Assembly (NCBI GenBank): GCA_964643885.1
Contig: CAZXUI010000054.1
Span: 1-31,938 of the forward strand
DNA length: 31,938 nt
Reading direction: 5' to 3'
Source of the DNA: CAADGL01 sp964643885
GTDB taxonomy: Bacteria; Planctomycetota; Phycisphaerae; UBA1845; Fen-1342
The translations under genes and the position numbers were made by a program. The notes beneath the pieces were generated by a model. That model was not told the origin of the DNA. It ran no database searches and saw only the letters and a list, made by a program, of their open reading frames with translations. Shown here in pieces: positions 1-8,094 of this stretch (its first letter is position 1; every line of letters starts with the position of its first letter).

Positions 1-154
1 CTTGGCGCAGGGGGTTCTGACGGCGGGCCGCGCATCAGAACCCGCCGCGCGGGCCCGCATCAGAACCCGCCGCGCCAAGCGGCGGGTCTCCTGGCCTTCT
101 GTGGACCCCCTGCTTGGCGCAGGGGGTTCTGATGCTTGGCGCAGGGGGTTCTGA
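1..154. repeat. Hairpin repeat cluster, left copy of a direct repeat
   Basis: This stretch is built from one hairpin family in both orientations. A perfect 9-bp stem with loop GCCAA lies at 65-73/79-87, and an opposite-facing one with loop TTGGC at 105-113/119-127. Half elements (one arm only) lie at 1-20, 35-48 and 133-154; the first is cut by the window edge. Positions 1-50 match 704-753 base for base. The match resumes after an extra 25-base piece here that looks like a local tandem duplication. No gene is visible from 1 to 325; 155-325 is GC-rich with nothing recognisable before the STAS gene's ribosome binding site. Confidence 0.85.
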
Positions 155-325
155 CGTCCGCCCCCAGCCGTTCCTTCCCGCCGCAGAGCGCCCCAACGCG
201 GCCGCCCGCGCCTTCTGGACGACCTGGCGCCGCGGCCGTAGCCTCTATCGGCCCTGCTGCTCGGCCAGACGCGGGTGAAACCGGCCGGCCAGCGGGCTGA
301 ACAGACCGCGGCCGGAGAGGATCGC

Positions 326-670
326 ATGAATATCCGCATCGAAGCGAAGGAAGGCGTAAAGCTGATCCGGCCGGAGGGGCAGATCGCCGGGGAGGATGAG
401 GAGCTGGAGCGGCTGGTCAAGGCGATTACGGACCAGCTCGGTGCGGCCGGCGGGCGGATGGTGATCGACTTGTCGCTGGTCCCATACGTGAATTCGAGCG
501 GGCTGGCGGCCCTGGTGCGAATCGTCTCACAGGCGAACGTACAGGAGAACCGGGTGGTGCTCGCGGCGGCGACGAAGGCCGTGGCGGGACTGTTCGAGAT
601 CACGCGGCTGAACCGGTATTTCGAGGTGGCGGGGACGGTGGACGAGGCCCTGGGGCGGCTGCGCACCTGA
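326..670 (+). CDS. STAS-domain protein, anti-sigma-factor antagonist family
   Basis: A 114-residue protein that is a single STAS domain, the usual size for SpoIIAA/RsbV-type antagonists. These cytoplasmic proteins bind a partner kinase/anti-sigma factor and are switched off by serine phosphorylation. The diagnostic segment is VIDLSLVPYVNSSGLAALV. Ser58 falls where SpoIIAA-type proteins are phosphorylated, with Asn56 in place of the common Asp. The start at 326 is preferred over an in-frame ATG at 275 because GGAGAGG lies just upstream of it and the STAS fold begins there. No kinase, sigma factor or phosphatase adjoins it; the only SpoIIE-type phosphatase in the window is at 28872-30122. The gene is flanked on both sides by copies of a hairpin-rich direct repeat, which is unusual. 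The partner is unknown. Confidence 0.88.
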   Translation: MNIRIEAKEGVKLIRPEGQIAGEDEELERLVKAITDQLGAAGGRMVIDLSLVPYVNSSGLAALVRIVSQANVQENRVVLAAATKAVAGLFEITRLNRYFEVAGTVDEALGRLRT

Positions 671-693
671 GGGCGCCCTTCGCGGCCGTTGAC

Positions 694-945
694 GGACCCC
701 CTGCTTGGCGCAGGGGGTTCTGACGGCGGGCCGCGCATCAGAACCCGCCGCGCCAAGCGGCGGGTCTCCTGGCGTTCTGTAGACCCCCTGCTTGGCGCAA
801 CGGGTTCTGACGCTCGGCGCGGAGAGTGCTGTGGCCGAGCCGCAATCAGAACCCGCCGCGCCAGCCGCGGACACCGCGTGTTCGGGGCGGAGCGGCGGGC
901 CTCCCGGCGGGAGACGGACCCCCTGCTTGGCGCAGGGGGTTCTGA
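694..945. repeat. Hairpin repeat cluster, right copy of the direct repeat
   Basis: The 528-base gap after the STAS gene holds five members of the GCCAA/TTGGC-loop family. They are a perfect inverted copy (stem 696-704/710-718), a perfect forward copy (743-751/757-765), an inverted copy with two stem mismatches (783-791/797-805), a decayed forward copy from 846 with only the left arm and loop intact, and a perfect inverted copy (918-926/932-940). Positions 704-753 are identical to 1-50, and similarity continues to about 810 against 76-132. The motif TTCTGACGCTCGGCG follows two of the copies (805-819 and 940-954). Nothing recognisable lies from 955 to 1198 apart from the ribosome binding site of the next gene. 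Confidence 0.85.
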
Positions 946-1198
946 CGCTCGGCGTGGGGGCGTTCTGATCCCGACGTGCCACGACTGTGAAAGCGTCGAC
1001 TGATAAAGCCTCGCCGCCGTGTGCCCGGTGGGTGATTTCACGCGGTCGCGGTTGCGGTTGAATCTCGCGATCGGCGGGCGAATAATCAGGTGTCCGATCC
1101 GGCGGGCCATTCGGGCCGCCGTTGCTGGCTGGCAGGAGCGGGCCGGCCGTTTTTCGACAGGGACGTGTCTGCCTGATGAGGTGAGAGAGGAAGCCGTG

Positions 1199-3367
1199 AT
1201 GCACCATCACGTACGCTGGGGCGTGGCCTGCGCGCGCCGAGTGGTCTCGGTCTTGGCACTCGCTGTCGCCGCGGCATCCGCCGCGCCGGGCGGCGGCACG
1301 CCGGAAAACATCCTGCTGATCGTCGACCCGACCAACGCCGAGTCGCTCTACGTCGGCAACTACTACCGCCAGGCGCGGAACATCCCCGCCTCGAACGTGC
1401 TCTACATGTATCCGGGCGCGGCCGACTACCAGTCGTTCGGCGAGGTGAACATCGAGGCGGTCTTCGGGCACATCCGCAACCTGAACATCGCCTCGCAGGT
1501 GGACTACATCGTGATCACGCCCGGCTCGCCCTTCTACGTCGGCGCGCCGGGGCTGATCAACGACAGTTGCTGGCCGGTGGAGCGCTTCTCGATCACGGGG
1601 GCGTATACGACGGCCTTCATCCGCGACGAAGTGCTGGGCGGGCTGCCGGTGACGACGCTGAACCGCTACTACAGCACGAGCGACCAGGCGCGGGGCTTCG
1701 ACAGCGAATCGACCTGGTACCTGGGCTCGCCGAGCACGGATTCGCGCTCACGGCGGTATTTCATCAGCGCGATGCTCGGCTACAGCGGCGAGCGCGGCAA
1801 CACGATCCAGGAGATCCTCGACAACATCGACCGCAGCGTCGGTGCGGATGACACGCGCCCGGGCGGCGTGTTCTACTTCATGAATAACCAGGCGGACCCG
1901 CCGCGAAACGTGCGTGCGCCGCAGTTCCCCGCGGTCGTGAATGCAATCGTGGCGCTGGGCGGCAGCGCGGTCATCCTGAACCAGGCGTTGCCGGGCGGTC
2001 AGCTCAACTGCCTGGGAATCATGACCGGCGCGGCCGAGCCGGACATCATCAACACGAATCTGGCCTTCCTGCCGGGTGCGTTCGCAGATCATCTGACGAG
2101 CTGGGCGGCGACGTTCGACATTGAGTGGCAGACGAAGGTCTCCGAGTGGATCGCCAAGGGTGCCAGCGGCTCGTGGGGGGCGGTCGAGGAGCCGTGCAAC
2201 TACACGGGCAAGTTCCCGCACGCGCGGATGCACCTGTTCTACTTCCAGGGATTGTCGCTGGGCGAGGCGGCGTTTCGCAGCGCGGCGTACGTGCCGTTCC
2301 AGTCGCTGCTCTACGGCGACCCGATGACGCGGACCTGGTCCTATCTGCCGATCGTCACGGTCAACGGCGCACCGGCCGGGCCGGTCAGCGGCGTGATCTC
2401 CTTCACACCCAACGGGTCGACGAATCGTCCGGGCGTGTCGGTCTCGCAATATGAGGTCCTGGTCGACGGGGTGCGCATTCACACCGGCACGCTGCCGCAG
2501 CAGGTCTCGCTCGATACGACGCGCTTCGCGGACGGCTGGCATGACCTGCGCGTGCTGGTTTACGAGGTGAGCCTCAACCGGTCCGTCGGGCGCTGGACCG
2601 GCGAGCTGATCATCAACAACCTCGGCCGATCGGCGGCGGTCACTCCCTCGGCGACCGCCGGCGACCTGTCGACGGCGTTCAGCTTCGACCTCAGCAGCGC
2701 CGGCGGCAGCGTCAGCGAGATTCGCCTGGTCAGTAACAGCCGCGTCGTCGCGGCGGGGCCGGGCGGCGCGGCGCTGCTGACCGTCTACGGCGGCACGCTC
2801 GGCGGCGGACCCGTTCAGGTGCAGGCGGAGGCGCTCTTCGACGACGGCATGCTGGTGCGCAGCGCCCCCGTCGAGCTGGATATCGCTTTCTCGGGCGCGG
2901 GCCCAGCCGACCAGCCGCCGCAGGCCTTCGGCTTCACGCGGCGCGTGCTGGCCCGCTCGCCGTTTCTGATCGAGCTGCCGGCGACGAGCAACCAGACCGA
3001 CACGGCGATGACCTATGAGCTGATCACGCCGCCGGCGCAGGCGACGATTCCGGCCGGACAGAGCGGAGCGCAGCGGCTCATGCAGCCGCTGCCGGGCGCG
3101 AGCGGGAGCGATTCGTTCACGTTTCAGGCGACGAACGCGGCCGGTGCATCGAATATCGCGACCGTGACGCTGATCTACGATGCGTGCGCTGATCTTACAG
3201 GCGACCGCGTGGTGGACTTCAGCGACCTGGTGGAGTTCCTGGCGAACTACGGCATGTGCGAGGGTGACCCGCTCTTCGATCCGCTGGTGGATCTCAACCA
3301 GGATGGCTGCGTGAGCTTCGGCGACCTGGTTCTGCTGCTGGCCGAGTTCGGCCGGCCGTGTTCGTAG
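1199..3367 (+). CDS. Secreted TIGR03790-family protein with C-terminal dockerin-like domain
   Basis: A 722-residue exported protein. A hydrophobic signal peptide covers about residues 10-29. Residues 33-350 match the TIGR03790 family of unknown function, recognisable from the start (ILLIVDPTNAESLYVGNYY, then ARNIPASNVLYMY) and the VDYIVITPGSPFYVG segment. A beta-rich Ig/cadherin-like middle region follows. The end, about residues 665-722, has two calcium-binding-loop repeats, DLTGDRVVDFSDLVEFL and DLNQDGCVSFGDLVLLL, which is a type I dockerin-like pair. The start at 1199 is preceded by AGAGAGG; the frame stays open upstream to 1019 but codes for nothing recognisable. Dockerin-like ends are frequent on secreted planctomycete proteins, where their partner is unclear. 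The 3' end overlaps the convergent esterase gene by 74 bases. Confidence 0.85.
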   Translation: MHHHVRWGVACARRVVSVLALAVAAASAAPGGGTPENILLIVDPTNAESLYVGNYYRQARNIPASNVLYMYPGAADYQSFGEVNIEAVFGHIRNLNIASQVDYIVITPGSPFYVGAPGLINDSCWPVERFSITGAYTTAFIRDEVLGGLPVTTLNRYYSTSDQARGFDSESTWYLGSPSTDSRSRRYFISAMLGYSGERGNTIQEILDNIDRSVGADDTRPGGVFYFMNNQADPPRNVRAPQFPAVVNAIVALGGSAVILNQALPGGQLNCLGIMTGAAEPDIINTNLAFLPGAFADHLTSWAATFDIEWQTKVSEWIAKGASGSWGAVEEPCNYTGKFPHARMHLFYFQGLSLGEAAFRSAAYVPFQSLLYGDPMTRTWSYLPIVTVNGAPAGPVSGVISFTPNGSTNRPGVSVSQYEVLVDGVRIHTGTLPQQVSLDTTRFADGWHDLRVLVYEVSLNRSVGRWTGELIINNLGRSAAVTPSATAGDLSTAFSFDLSSAGGSVSEIRLVSNSRVVAAGPGGAALLTVYGGTLGGGPVQVQAEALFDDGMLVRSAPVELDIAFSGAGPADQPPQAFGFTRRVLARSPFLIELPATSNQTDTAMTYELITPPAQATIPAGQSGAQRLMQPLPGASGSDSFTFQATNAAGASNIATVTLIYDACADLTGDRVVDFSDLVEFLANYGMCEGDPLFDPLVDLNQDGCVSFGDLVLLLAEFGRPCS

Positions 3368-4238
3368 CCGGGCAGCGCTCGAAGAAATCCCAGATGACGC
3401 GGGTCGCGTCGAGCTTGTCCGTGCGGGCGCCGACGAGCCGCTCGGCGAGCACCGGCTGGCCGCCCGGCCAGACGTGGCCGGCCGCCCGTATCATGTAAAG
3501 CTCGACGGCGCGGTCGCTGTCGTGCGGCACGAAGCGCTCGAAGCGGACGCCATTCTCGTCAGACGTGGAAGCGGGCGTTCGTTCGGCGCCGATCCAGTCG
3601 CACCAGCGCTCGATCACGCTTCGCAGCGGCTGCTTCTCCTCCCACAAACCCCAGGGCGAGCGATAGCGGCCGCCTTCGATCGGGTTGAGCGGGTCGGCCG
3701 TGCCGGTGATGTAGATGAGCGACGGCGGGCGAGCCGGGCGGATGTCGCGCAGCCAGATCGTGCCGGCGACGGCGCCGATGGCGGCGAAGCGCTGCGGCCG
3801 CTCGAGCCCGAGGCGGATGGCCATCGAGGCGCCGTTGGAGAAGCCCGCGGCGAAGATGCGCCGCGGGTCCACGTCGCACTCGCGACAGACCTCGTCGACC
3901 ATTTCGCAGATGAAGCTCACGTCGTCGATGTTCTCGCGGCCGGCCCGGCCGCGGCCGGAGCCGTCGTTCCAGAAGGTGGGGTTCCGCAGGAATCTGGGCG
4001 GAACGGCGTCGTCGGCGCGGACGGCCTCCGGCAGCGCGACGATGAATCCCTGGCGGTCGGCGTGATCGAGAAAGCCGGTGGCGTGGGCGATGTAGAGCGG
4101 TGTCCCGCCGCCGCCATGCAGCAGCACCAGCAGCGGCGCCCGGCCGCGGCGGCGTGCCGCGGGGGGCGTGTGCACGAGGTACTTGCGCTCGCGACCGTCG
4201 ACGGTGATGAATCGTTCGTGCGTGTCGCTGGGAGGCAA
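3294..4238 (-). CDS. PHB-depolymerase/feruloyl-esterase-like alpha/beta hydrolase (LpqC family)
   Basis: About 314 residues of the esterase family that includes polyhydroxybutyrate depolymerases and LpqC-type proteins. Visible hallmarks are the oxyanion-hole stretch LLVLLHGGGG near the N-terminus, the nucleophile elbow GFSNGA (Ser near residue 134 from this start), TGTADPLNP supplying a candidate Asp, and RAAGHVWPGG supplying the catalytic His. No signal peptide is obvious, so cytoplasmic action on an ester is likely; the substrate is unknown. The start is uncertain. No ATG precedes the fold, and the best candidate is TTG at 4238, 25 bases after the stop of the upstream gene. The frame remains open to 4442, but that part overlaps the upstream gene and is low-complexity. 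It probably shares a transcript with that gene. The C-terminal 30 residues are Arg/Pro-rich and lie in the overlap with the convergent gene. Confidence 0.82.
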   Translation of the reverse strand: MPPSDTHERFITVDGRERKYLVHTPPAARRRGRAPLLVLLHGGGGTPLYIAHATGFLDHADRQGFIVALPEAVRADDAVPPRFLRNPTFWNDGSGRGRAGRENIDDVSFICEMVDEVCRECDVDPRRIFAAGFSNGASMAIRLGLERPQRFAAIGAVAGTIWLRDIRPARPPSLIYITGTADPLNPIEGGRYRSPWGLWEEKQPLRSVIERWCDWIGAERTPASTSDENGVRFERFVPHDSDRAVELYMIRAAGHVWPGGQPVLAERLVGARTDKLDATRVIWDFFERCPATNTAGRTRPAAEPGRRSSRSHPG

Positions 4239-4263
4239 AACAGCGGCCCGTTCGCGGAGGATC

Positions 4264-5013
4264 TCAGCGGCGGCTGGCGATCGCGGCCGCCAGCGGCTTG
4301 ATGACGCTGGGGAGCACGCGCTCCTCGGCGTAGCGTTCGGCCAGCGCCACCAGCTCGCGGAACACTTCCAGCGCCGGCGGCAGTCCGCCCACGCCCCAGT
4401 AGCGCCGCGCCGTGACCTGCACGCTGAGCGCGTTGGGCTCATACTCCTCGTGGCGGATCTCGTACGTGGAGGTGCGGCCGCGGACTTCGACGTACACCTG
4501 CGTGTCGCAGGTGGCGCTCATCGTCACGCCGAAGAAGGGCTGGCAGTCGATCATCCTCTCGCCGTCGCTGGTCAGGGCGCGGATCAGCGGGTGGCCGGCG
4601 AAGAGCACCTCGGCGATCAGCTCGTCGTGGTTGCCGCGATACTCGAGATCGAAGTTGAAGACGACGTCCATGTAGTCATAGTCGAGCTCGCTGAGGCTCA
4701 GATGCGCCGGCGCCTGGGCCAGCACGAGCTCGCCGAAGCCGACGACGGCGTCGCCGTCGCGCGGGCAGGAGACGCCCATCCTGATCGCGCCGCTATCGAG
4801 CCGCAGGAAGCGCCGGCCGCGCCCGTCCGCGTCCTCGTCATCCAGCGTGAGTCCGCCGTCGTCGCGGCGGCGCAGGCGCGTCAGCGTCGGAAAGGCGCGG
4901 CGGATGCGCTCGAAAAAGTGCAGCGTCGTCTCGCGCGAGGGCGCAAGATCCAGCTTCAGGAAAAGCCGGGTGTTCACGCTGAACTCATCGCACAAGGCCT
5001 GGAAGGACCACAT
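4264..5013 (-). CDS. Conserved-looking protein of unknown function
   Basis: A 249-residue soluble protein that I do not recognise. It has no signal peptide, membrane segment or cofactor motif. It reads as mixed alpha/beta, with segments such as MWSFQALCDEFSVNTRLF, ELDYDYMDVVFNFDLEYRG and TCDTQVYVEVRGRTSTYEI, and it ends in a helical stretch (ALEVFRELVALAERYAEE). Start at 5013 is chosen because GGGAGAG lies just upstream and the open frame beyond it (to 5160) runs into the divergent promoter region. The esterase gene follows 25 bases downstream on the same strand, which suggests co-transcription, but the functional link is unknown. It is a genuine gene rather than a shadow: the protein is compositionally balanced and the opposite-strand frame is low-complexity. 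Confidence 0.7.
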   Translation of the reverse strand: MWSFQALCDEFSVNTRLFLKLDLAPSRETTLHFFERIRRAFPTLTRLRRRDDGGLTLDDEDADGRGRRFLRLDSGAIRMGVSCPRDGDAVVGFGELVLAQAPAHLSLSELDYDYMDVVFNFDLEYRGNHDELIAEVLFAGHPLIRALTSDGERMIDCQPFFGVTMSATCDTQVYVEVRGRTSTYEIRHEEYEPNALSVQVTARRYWGVGGLPPALEVFRELVALAERYAEERVLPSVIKPLAAAIASRR

Positions 5014-5059
5014 CGCAAGCTCTCCCGAACGCTCCGCTTGTCCCGGAGCATGCTCTAAC

Positions 5060-5066
5060 CATAATA
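5060..5066. promoter_or_regulatory. Candidate divergent -10 region
   Basis: The 130-base gap between the minus-strand gene starting at 5013 and the plus-strand gene starting at 5144 contains one AT-rich spot. On the minus strand it reads TATTAT, with a weak TTACGT 17 bases upstream; on the plus strand CATAAT lies about 80 bases before the amidohydrolase. Both are one step from TATAAT. It is the only such island in this GC-rich gap. No convincing -35 is seen for the plus strand. Confidence 0.3.
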
Positions 5067-5143
5067 TCCGACCATCGGCCGCAACGTAAGCGCCGCTCGA
5101 AGGCGGCGAGACCGGCCGGCCGGCCGCGACGGCAGGAAACCGC

Positions 5144-6328
5144 ATGCCCGCCACGACCAACGTACTGGATCAGGCCCGCAGACTCAGTGGGCAGCTCGTC
5201 GCCTGGCGGCGCCATCTGCACGCGCATCCGGAGCTGAGCGGAGAGGAAGTGCAGACGGCGGCCTTCGTCGCGCAGCACCTGCGCGAGATGGGCTATCAGC
5301 CGCGGACCGGCGTCGGCGGACACGGCGTCGTCGCAGATATCGAGATCGACGGCCCGCCGAAGGTGGCGCTGCGGGCGGATATGGACGCGCTGCCGATCAC
5401 CGAGCAGACCCAGGTGCCGTATGCCTCGACCCGGCCGGGGGTGATGCACGCCTGCGGGCACGACGCGCACACGGCGATGCTGCTCGGCGCGGCGCGCATC
5501 CTGGCCGAGCAGCGCGACGCGCTGCGGCACTCGGTACGCCTCATTTTCCAGCCGCACGAGGAGCTCTTTCCCGGCGGGGCGCCGGCGATGATCGAAGCCG
5601 GCGCGCTGGAGGGCATCCGCGCCATCTTCGGCATCCATATCGCCTCCGCCCTGCCGACCGGCACGCTGGGAACGCGGCCGGGCGCGTTCATGGCCGCGGT
5701 CAATCCGCTGGCGATCACGGTTCGCGGCAAGGGCGGCCACGCGGCCATGCCGGAGCAGTGCGTCGATCCGATCGTGACGGCGGCGATGCTGATCACCGCA
5801 TTGCAGACGGTCGTCAGCCGCACCATCGCGATCAGCGATCCGGCGGTGGTGAGTGTGACGGCGATCCACGGCGGCAGCGCGGACAACGTCATCCCCGAGC
5901 AGGTCGAGCTGATCGGCACGATCCGGACGTTCGACCCGAGCATTCGCCAGCACGTGTGCGACCGCGTGGCGGAGCTGGCGCAGCGCGTCTGCGAGGCGCA
6001 TCGCGCCTCGGCCGAGGTACGGATCGATCCAGGCTATCCGGTGCTCATCAACGATGAGAAGCTGACGGCCGGGGCGCTCGAGGCGGCCAAGGGGGTGGGG
6101 ATTCTCCCCGGCCGGCTCCAGACGTTGCCGCCGATCGGCGGGGGCGAGGATTTCGCCTACTACTGCGAGCGTGTGCCGGGGGCGTTCGTCTTTCTGGGGG
6201 CGGCCAACGAGGCCAAGCATTGCAGCTTTCCGCACCATCACCCGCGCTTCAACATCGACGAGGACGCACTGCCGACCGGCGCGGCCCTGCACGCGAAGTT
6301 CGCGCTGGACTACCGGGAGGATGAATGA
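5144..6328 (+). CDS. M20-family amidohydrolase (hippurate / N-acyl-amino-acid hydrolase type)
   Basis: A 394-residue zinc (or manganese) peptidase-family amidohydrolase, the usual length. Enzymes of this group cleave N-acyl amino acids or similar amides in the cytoplasm. The family signatures are RRHLHAHPELSGEE at the N-terminus, the metal-binding HACGHDAH (Cys104, His106), FQPHEE (His138, with Glu139/Glu140 as catalytic base and ligand), the dimerisation-domain segment GKGGHAAMPEQCVDPI, and the late HHHPRFNIDEDAL with a further metal-binding His. The start at 5144 is preceded by GGCAGGAAA. Its last bases overlap the start of the next gene as ATGA, so translation is probably coupled. The true acyl substrate cannot be read from sequence; hippurate hydrolase, IAA-amino acid hydrolase and N-acetyl-diaminopimelate deacetylase are all close relatives. 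Confidence 0.93.
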   Translation: MPATTNVLDQARRLSGQLVAWRRHLHAHPELSGEEVQTAAFVAQHLREMGYQPRTGVGGHGVVADIEIDGPPKVALRADMDALPITEQTQVPYASTRPGVMHACGHDAHTAMLLGAARILAEQRDALRHSVRLIFQPHEELFPGGAPAMIEAGALEGIRAIFGIHIASALPTGTLGTRPGAFMAAVNPLAITVRGKGGHAAMPEQCVDPIVTAAMLITALQTVVSRTIAISDPAVVSVTAIHGGSADNVIPEQVELIGTIRTFDPSIRQHVCDRVAELAQRVCEAHRASAEVRIDPGYPVLINDEKLTAGALEAAKGVGILPGRLQTLPPIGGGEDFAYYCERVPGAFVFLGAANEAKHCSFPHHHPRFNIDEDALPTGAALHAKFALDYREDE

Positions 6329-6591
6329 GCGGGCAGCGGCCTGGCGCCAACGGGGGCGACGCGGCCGGGCGGCCCCAGCCGGCCGGCAAGCCCGCCGCCC
6401 CTGACGCGGCGACCGCCGGGCCGGACGCGGCGACGATCGGACCGGGTGCGGACACCAGCGGCTCGAATTCAGCGCCGCGGCCGTATGGGTGCATTCTGTG
6501 CGGGGCGCAGATGTACGGCGTGCACTGCAAGCTGATCTGCCCGAACTGCGGCTATCGCGAAGACTGCTCCGACCTGTTTCCCGAATCGTGA
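6325..6591 (+). CDS. Small zinc-ribbon protein
   Basis: An 88-residue protein with a disordered Ala/Gly/Pro-rich first half and a C-terminal zinc ribbon of about 35 residues. The ribbon has CILCG, then HCKLICPNCG, then EDCSDLF, with two CxxC knuckles and extra cysteines. It could bind zinc and act as a protein or nucleic-acid adaptor; no catalytic motif is present. The ATG at 6325 overlaps the stop of the amidohydrolase gene by four bases, so the two are co-translated and may work together. The N-terminal half is compositionally biased and only the ribbon is well supported. It is followed by an opposed pair of hairpins at 6651-6723. Confidence 0.75.
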   Translation: MSGQRPGANGGDAAGRPQPAGKPAAPDAATAGPDAATIGPGADTSGSNSAPRPYGCILCGAQMYGVHCKLICPNCGYREDCSDLFPES

Positions 6592-6650
6592 CTCGCGGCC
6601 TGGCGCGCGAGCCACCGTGATGCCCGGGCGCGCCGGCAGACGGCCCGCCA

Positions 6651-6680
6651 TCAGAACCCCGTGCGCCAAGCACGGGGTCT
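6651..6680 (+). repeat. GCCAA-loop hairpin, forward copy
   Basis: A perfect 9-bp stem, ACCCCGTGC (6656-6664) with GCACGGGGT (6670-6678), closes over loop GCCAA. It is flanked by TCAGA before and CT after. It lies between the convergent ends of the zinc-ribbon gene and the hydrolase gene, 14 bases from an inverted partner, so it may stop transcription from the left. There is no T-run. Confidence 0.85.
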
Positions 6681-6693
6681 GTTGTTTGCCAGG

Positions 6694-6723
6694 TGGCCCG
6701 CCGCTTGGCGCGGCGGGCTCTGA
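6694..6723 (-). repeat. TTGGC-loop hairpin, inverted copy
   Basis: A perfect 9-bp stem, GCCCGCCGC (6696-6704) with GCGGCGGGC (6710-6718), closes over loop TTGGC and ends in TCTGA. The outer pair is G-C here, whereas most copies have A-T, which is a compensatory change. It lies 8 bases beyond the end of the minus-strand hydrolase gene. Confidence 0.85.
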
Positions 6724-6730
6724 TCGTGCC

Positions 6731-7951
6731 TCACTCCCCCACCACCTCGCAGACGTGGTTCTCCAGCCAGTTCACGATATCCGGATACACGAGCTCCACC
6801 GCGATCGGCGTCGACGAGAACTCCCCGTGTCCGATCGCCTCGTAGAGCCGGAATTGCTTGTCAGCCGAGCCGAGCCGCTCGAAGAGCACCTCGCGGGCGA
6901 TCTCCGCGTTGGCGATGCGGTCGCGCCCGCCGGCGATCACGAGCGACGGCACCCCGATCAGGTGATAATGCTCCGAATAGACATGCGGCTCGCCGCCGTA
7001 CCAACTCACAAACCTTCGCTCGCGCACGCAGCGGGCGAGCTGCTGCAACACCCCCGACTTGACACCATCCAGAACATATCGCCGCCCGACCAGAATCACC
7101 TCCGCCCGCAGATTCCGATTGCCCGTCAGCGCCGCGAACACACCCAGCCCCGCCCGCGTCATCGAGCGCTCGACCCGCGCCATCAGACGTGACGCACCGC
7201 TCGAACCATCCGACGAGTCCGACCGGCGGGCCGGCCGCAGCCGGTCAAAGGGCACCTTGCCGTACGCCATGATCTGCCGCTCGAGCCACTCCCAGCGGGC
7301 CATCAGCTCAAAGGGGAAATTGCAGTCGCCGTCGGTCCGCCAGAAATCGCGCAGCAGAATGTTCCACCGCAGCGCCCCCTCGTCGTCGAAGACCGAATGC
7401 GGCCAGCGCAGCGTCGCCGGCGGCTCGACGAAGACCGCCCCGGCGATCTGCTCGGCCCGCCGCCGCGCGAGACCTTCGTCCGCGACGATGCCTTCCTCGA
7501 TCGTCTCGCCGCGAAGCGCCGCCCCTTGCAGGTAACCCGACATGATCATCGCGCCGAGACTGCAACCGATCAGCACCGGCCGCCGGCCGGTCTGCTGGCA
7601 CACGTGATCCACCACGGCCGGCAGGTCGTAGAGAACGGACTCGTCGATGTACCACTCGGTCTGCCCGGGCGGCGGCAGGCTGAGCATGTGCGGGCCGCCG
7701 TGGCCGCGGATGTTCATCAGCCAGATGTCACAGCCCCGCTCAAACAGCAGACCCGCCAGGCTGCGGTATTCGTAGTCCTCGCCGATGACGGTCGGCATGT
7801 CCCACAAGTCGGCGTTCGTCGCCAGGCCGTGCAGGAAGATGACCGGCGCCCCGCCGGGGTTGTGCCGCCGCTTGACCGAGATCAGCGCCGCATCGGCAGT
7901 CTGCACCTGTTCTACGATCGGAGGTGGAAAATCAGGCGGAGGCGTGAGCAT
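6731..7951 (-). CDS. Alpha/beta-fold hydrolase
   Basis: A 406-residue alpha/beta hydrolase. Visible are the oxyanion segment PVIFLHGLATNADLW, a strand-turn IWLMNIRGHGG, the nucleophile elbow GCSLGA, the acid-region strand PSLVIAGGRDRIAN, and AIGHGEF with the catalytic His. The lid region between the elbow and the acid is long and includes a Ser/Asp-rich low-complexity loop. The fold resembles lipases and PHA-synthase-like hydrolases, but no specific substrate can be named. The chosen start, 7951, has GCAGGGGGC about nine bases upstream and leaves a short N-terminus before the fold; the frame is open to 7993 without added homology. No signal peptide is seen. It stands alone, converging on the M20/zinc-ribbon pair across two hairpins. 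Confidence 0.86.
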   Translation of the reverse strand: MLTPPPDFPPPIVEQVQTADAALISVKRRHNPGGAPVIFLHGLATNADLWDMPTVIGEDYEYRSLAGLLFERGCDIWLMNIRGHGGPHMLSLPPPGQTEWYIDESVLYDLPAVVDHVCQQTGRRPVLIGCSLGAMIMSGYLQGAALRGETIEEGIVADEGLARRRAEQIAGAVFVEPPATLRWPHSVFDDEGALRWNILLRDFWRTDGDCNFPFELMARWEWLERQIMAYGKVPFDRLRPARRSDSSDGSSGASRLMARVERSMTRAGLGVFAALTGNRNLRAEVILVGRRYVLDGVKSGVLQQLARCVRERRFVSWYGGEPHVYSEHYHLIGVPSLVIAGGRDRIANAEIAREVLFERLGSADKQFRLYEAIGHGEFSSTPIAVELVYPDIVNWLENHVCEVVGE

Positions 7952-8094
7952 CGCGTGCCCCCTGCGAGCCGGTCGTGTCGCCGCGGCAACCATGCACCAG
8001 CGGATTCGCCGACCCGCGGCGGGTATTCGCCCTCATGCGTGATTCTACGCGAGCGACAGCAGACCGCGGCCGCACCGGCCGGCCGCTCGGAAAA

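Noticed and set aside
1..154. CRISPR array
   Set aside because: The repeats are hairpins in alternating orientation with irregular spacing and no unique spacers of regular length; no cas genes are present.
689..1003. Plus-strand open frame giving repeated DPLLGAGGSD peptides
   Set aside because: It is the translation of the hairpin repeats themselves; the periodicity comes from DNA repeats, not from a protein.
527..1471. Long minus-strand open frame (314 codons) across the STAS 3' end and hairpin cluster
   Set aside because: Its translation is a patchwork of repeat-derived peptides (RTPCAKQGV repeated) and antisense of real genes; it has no family features.
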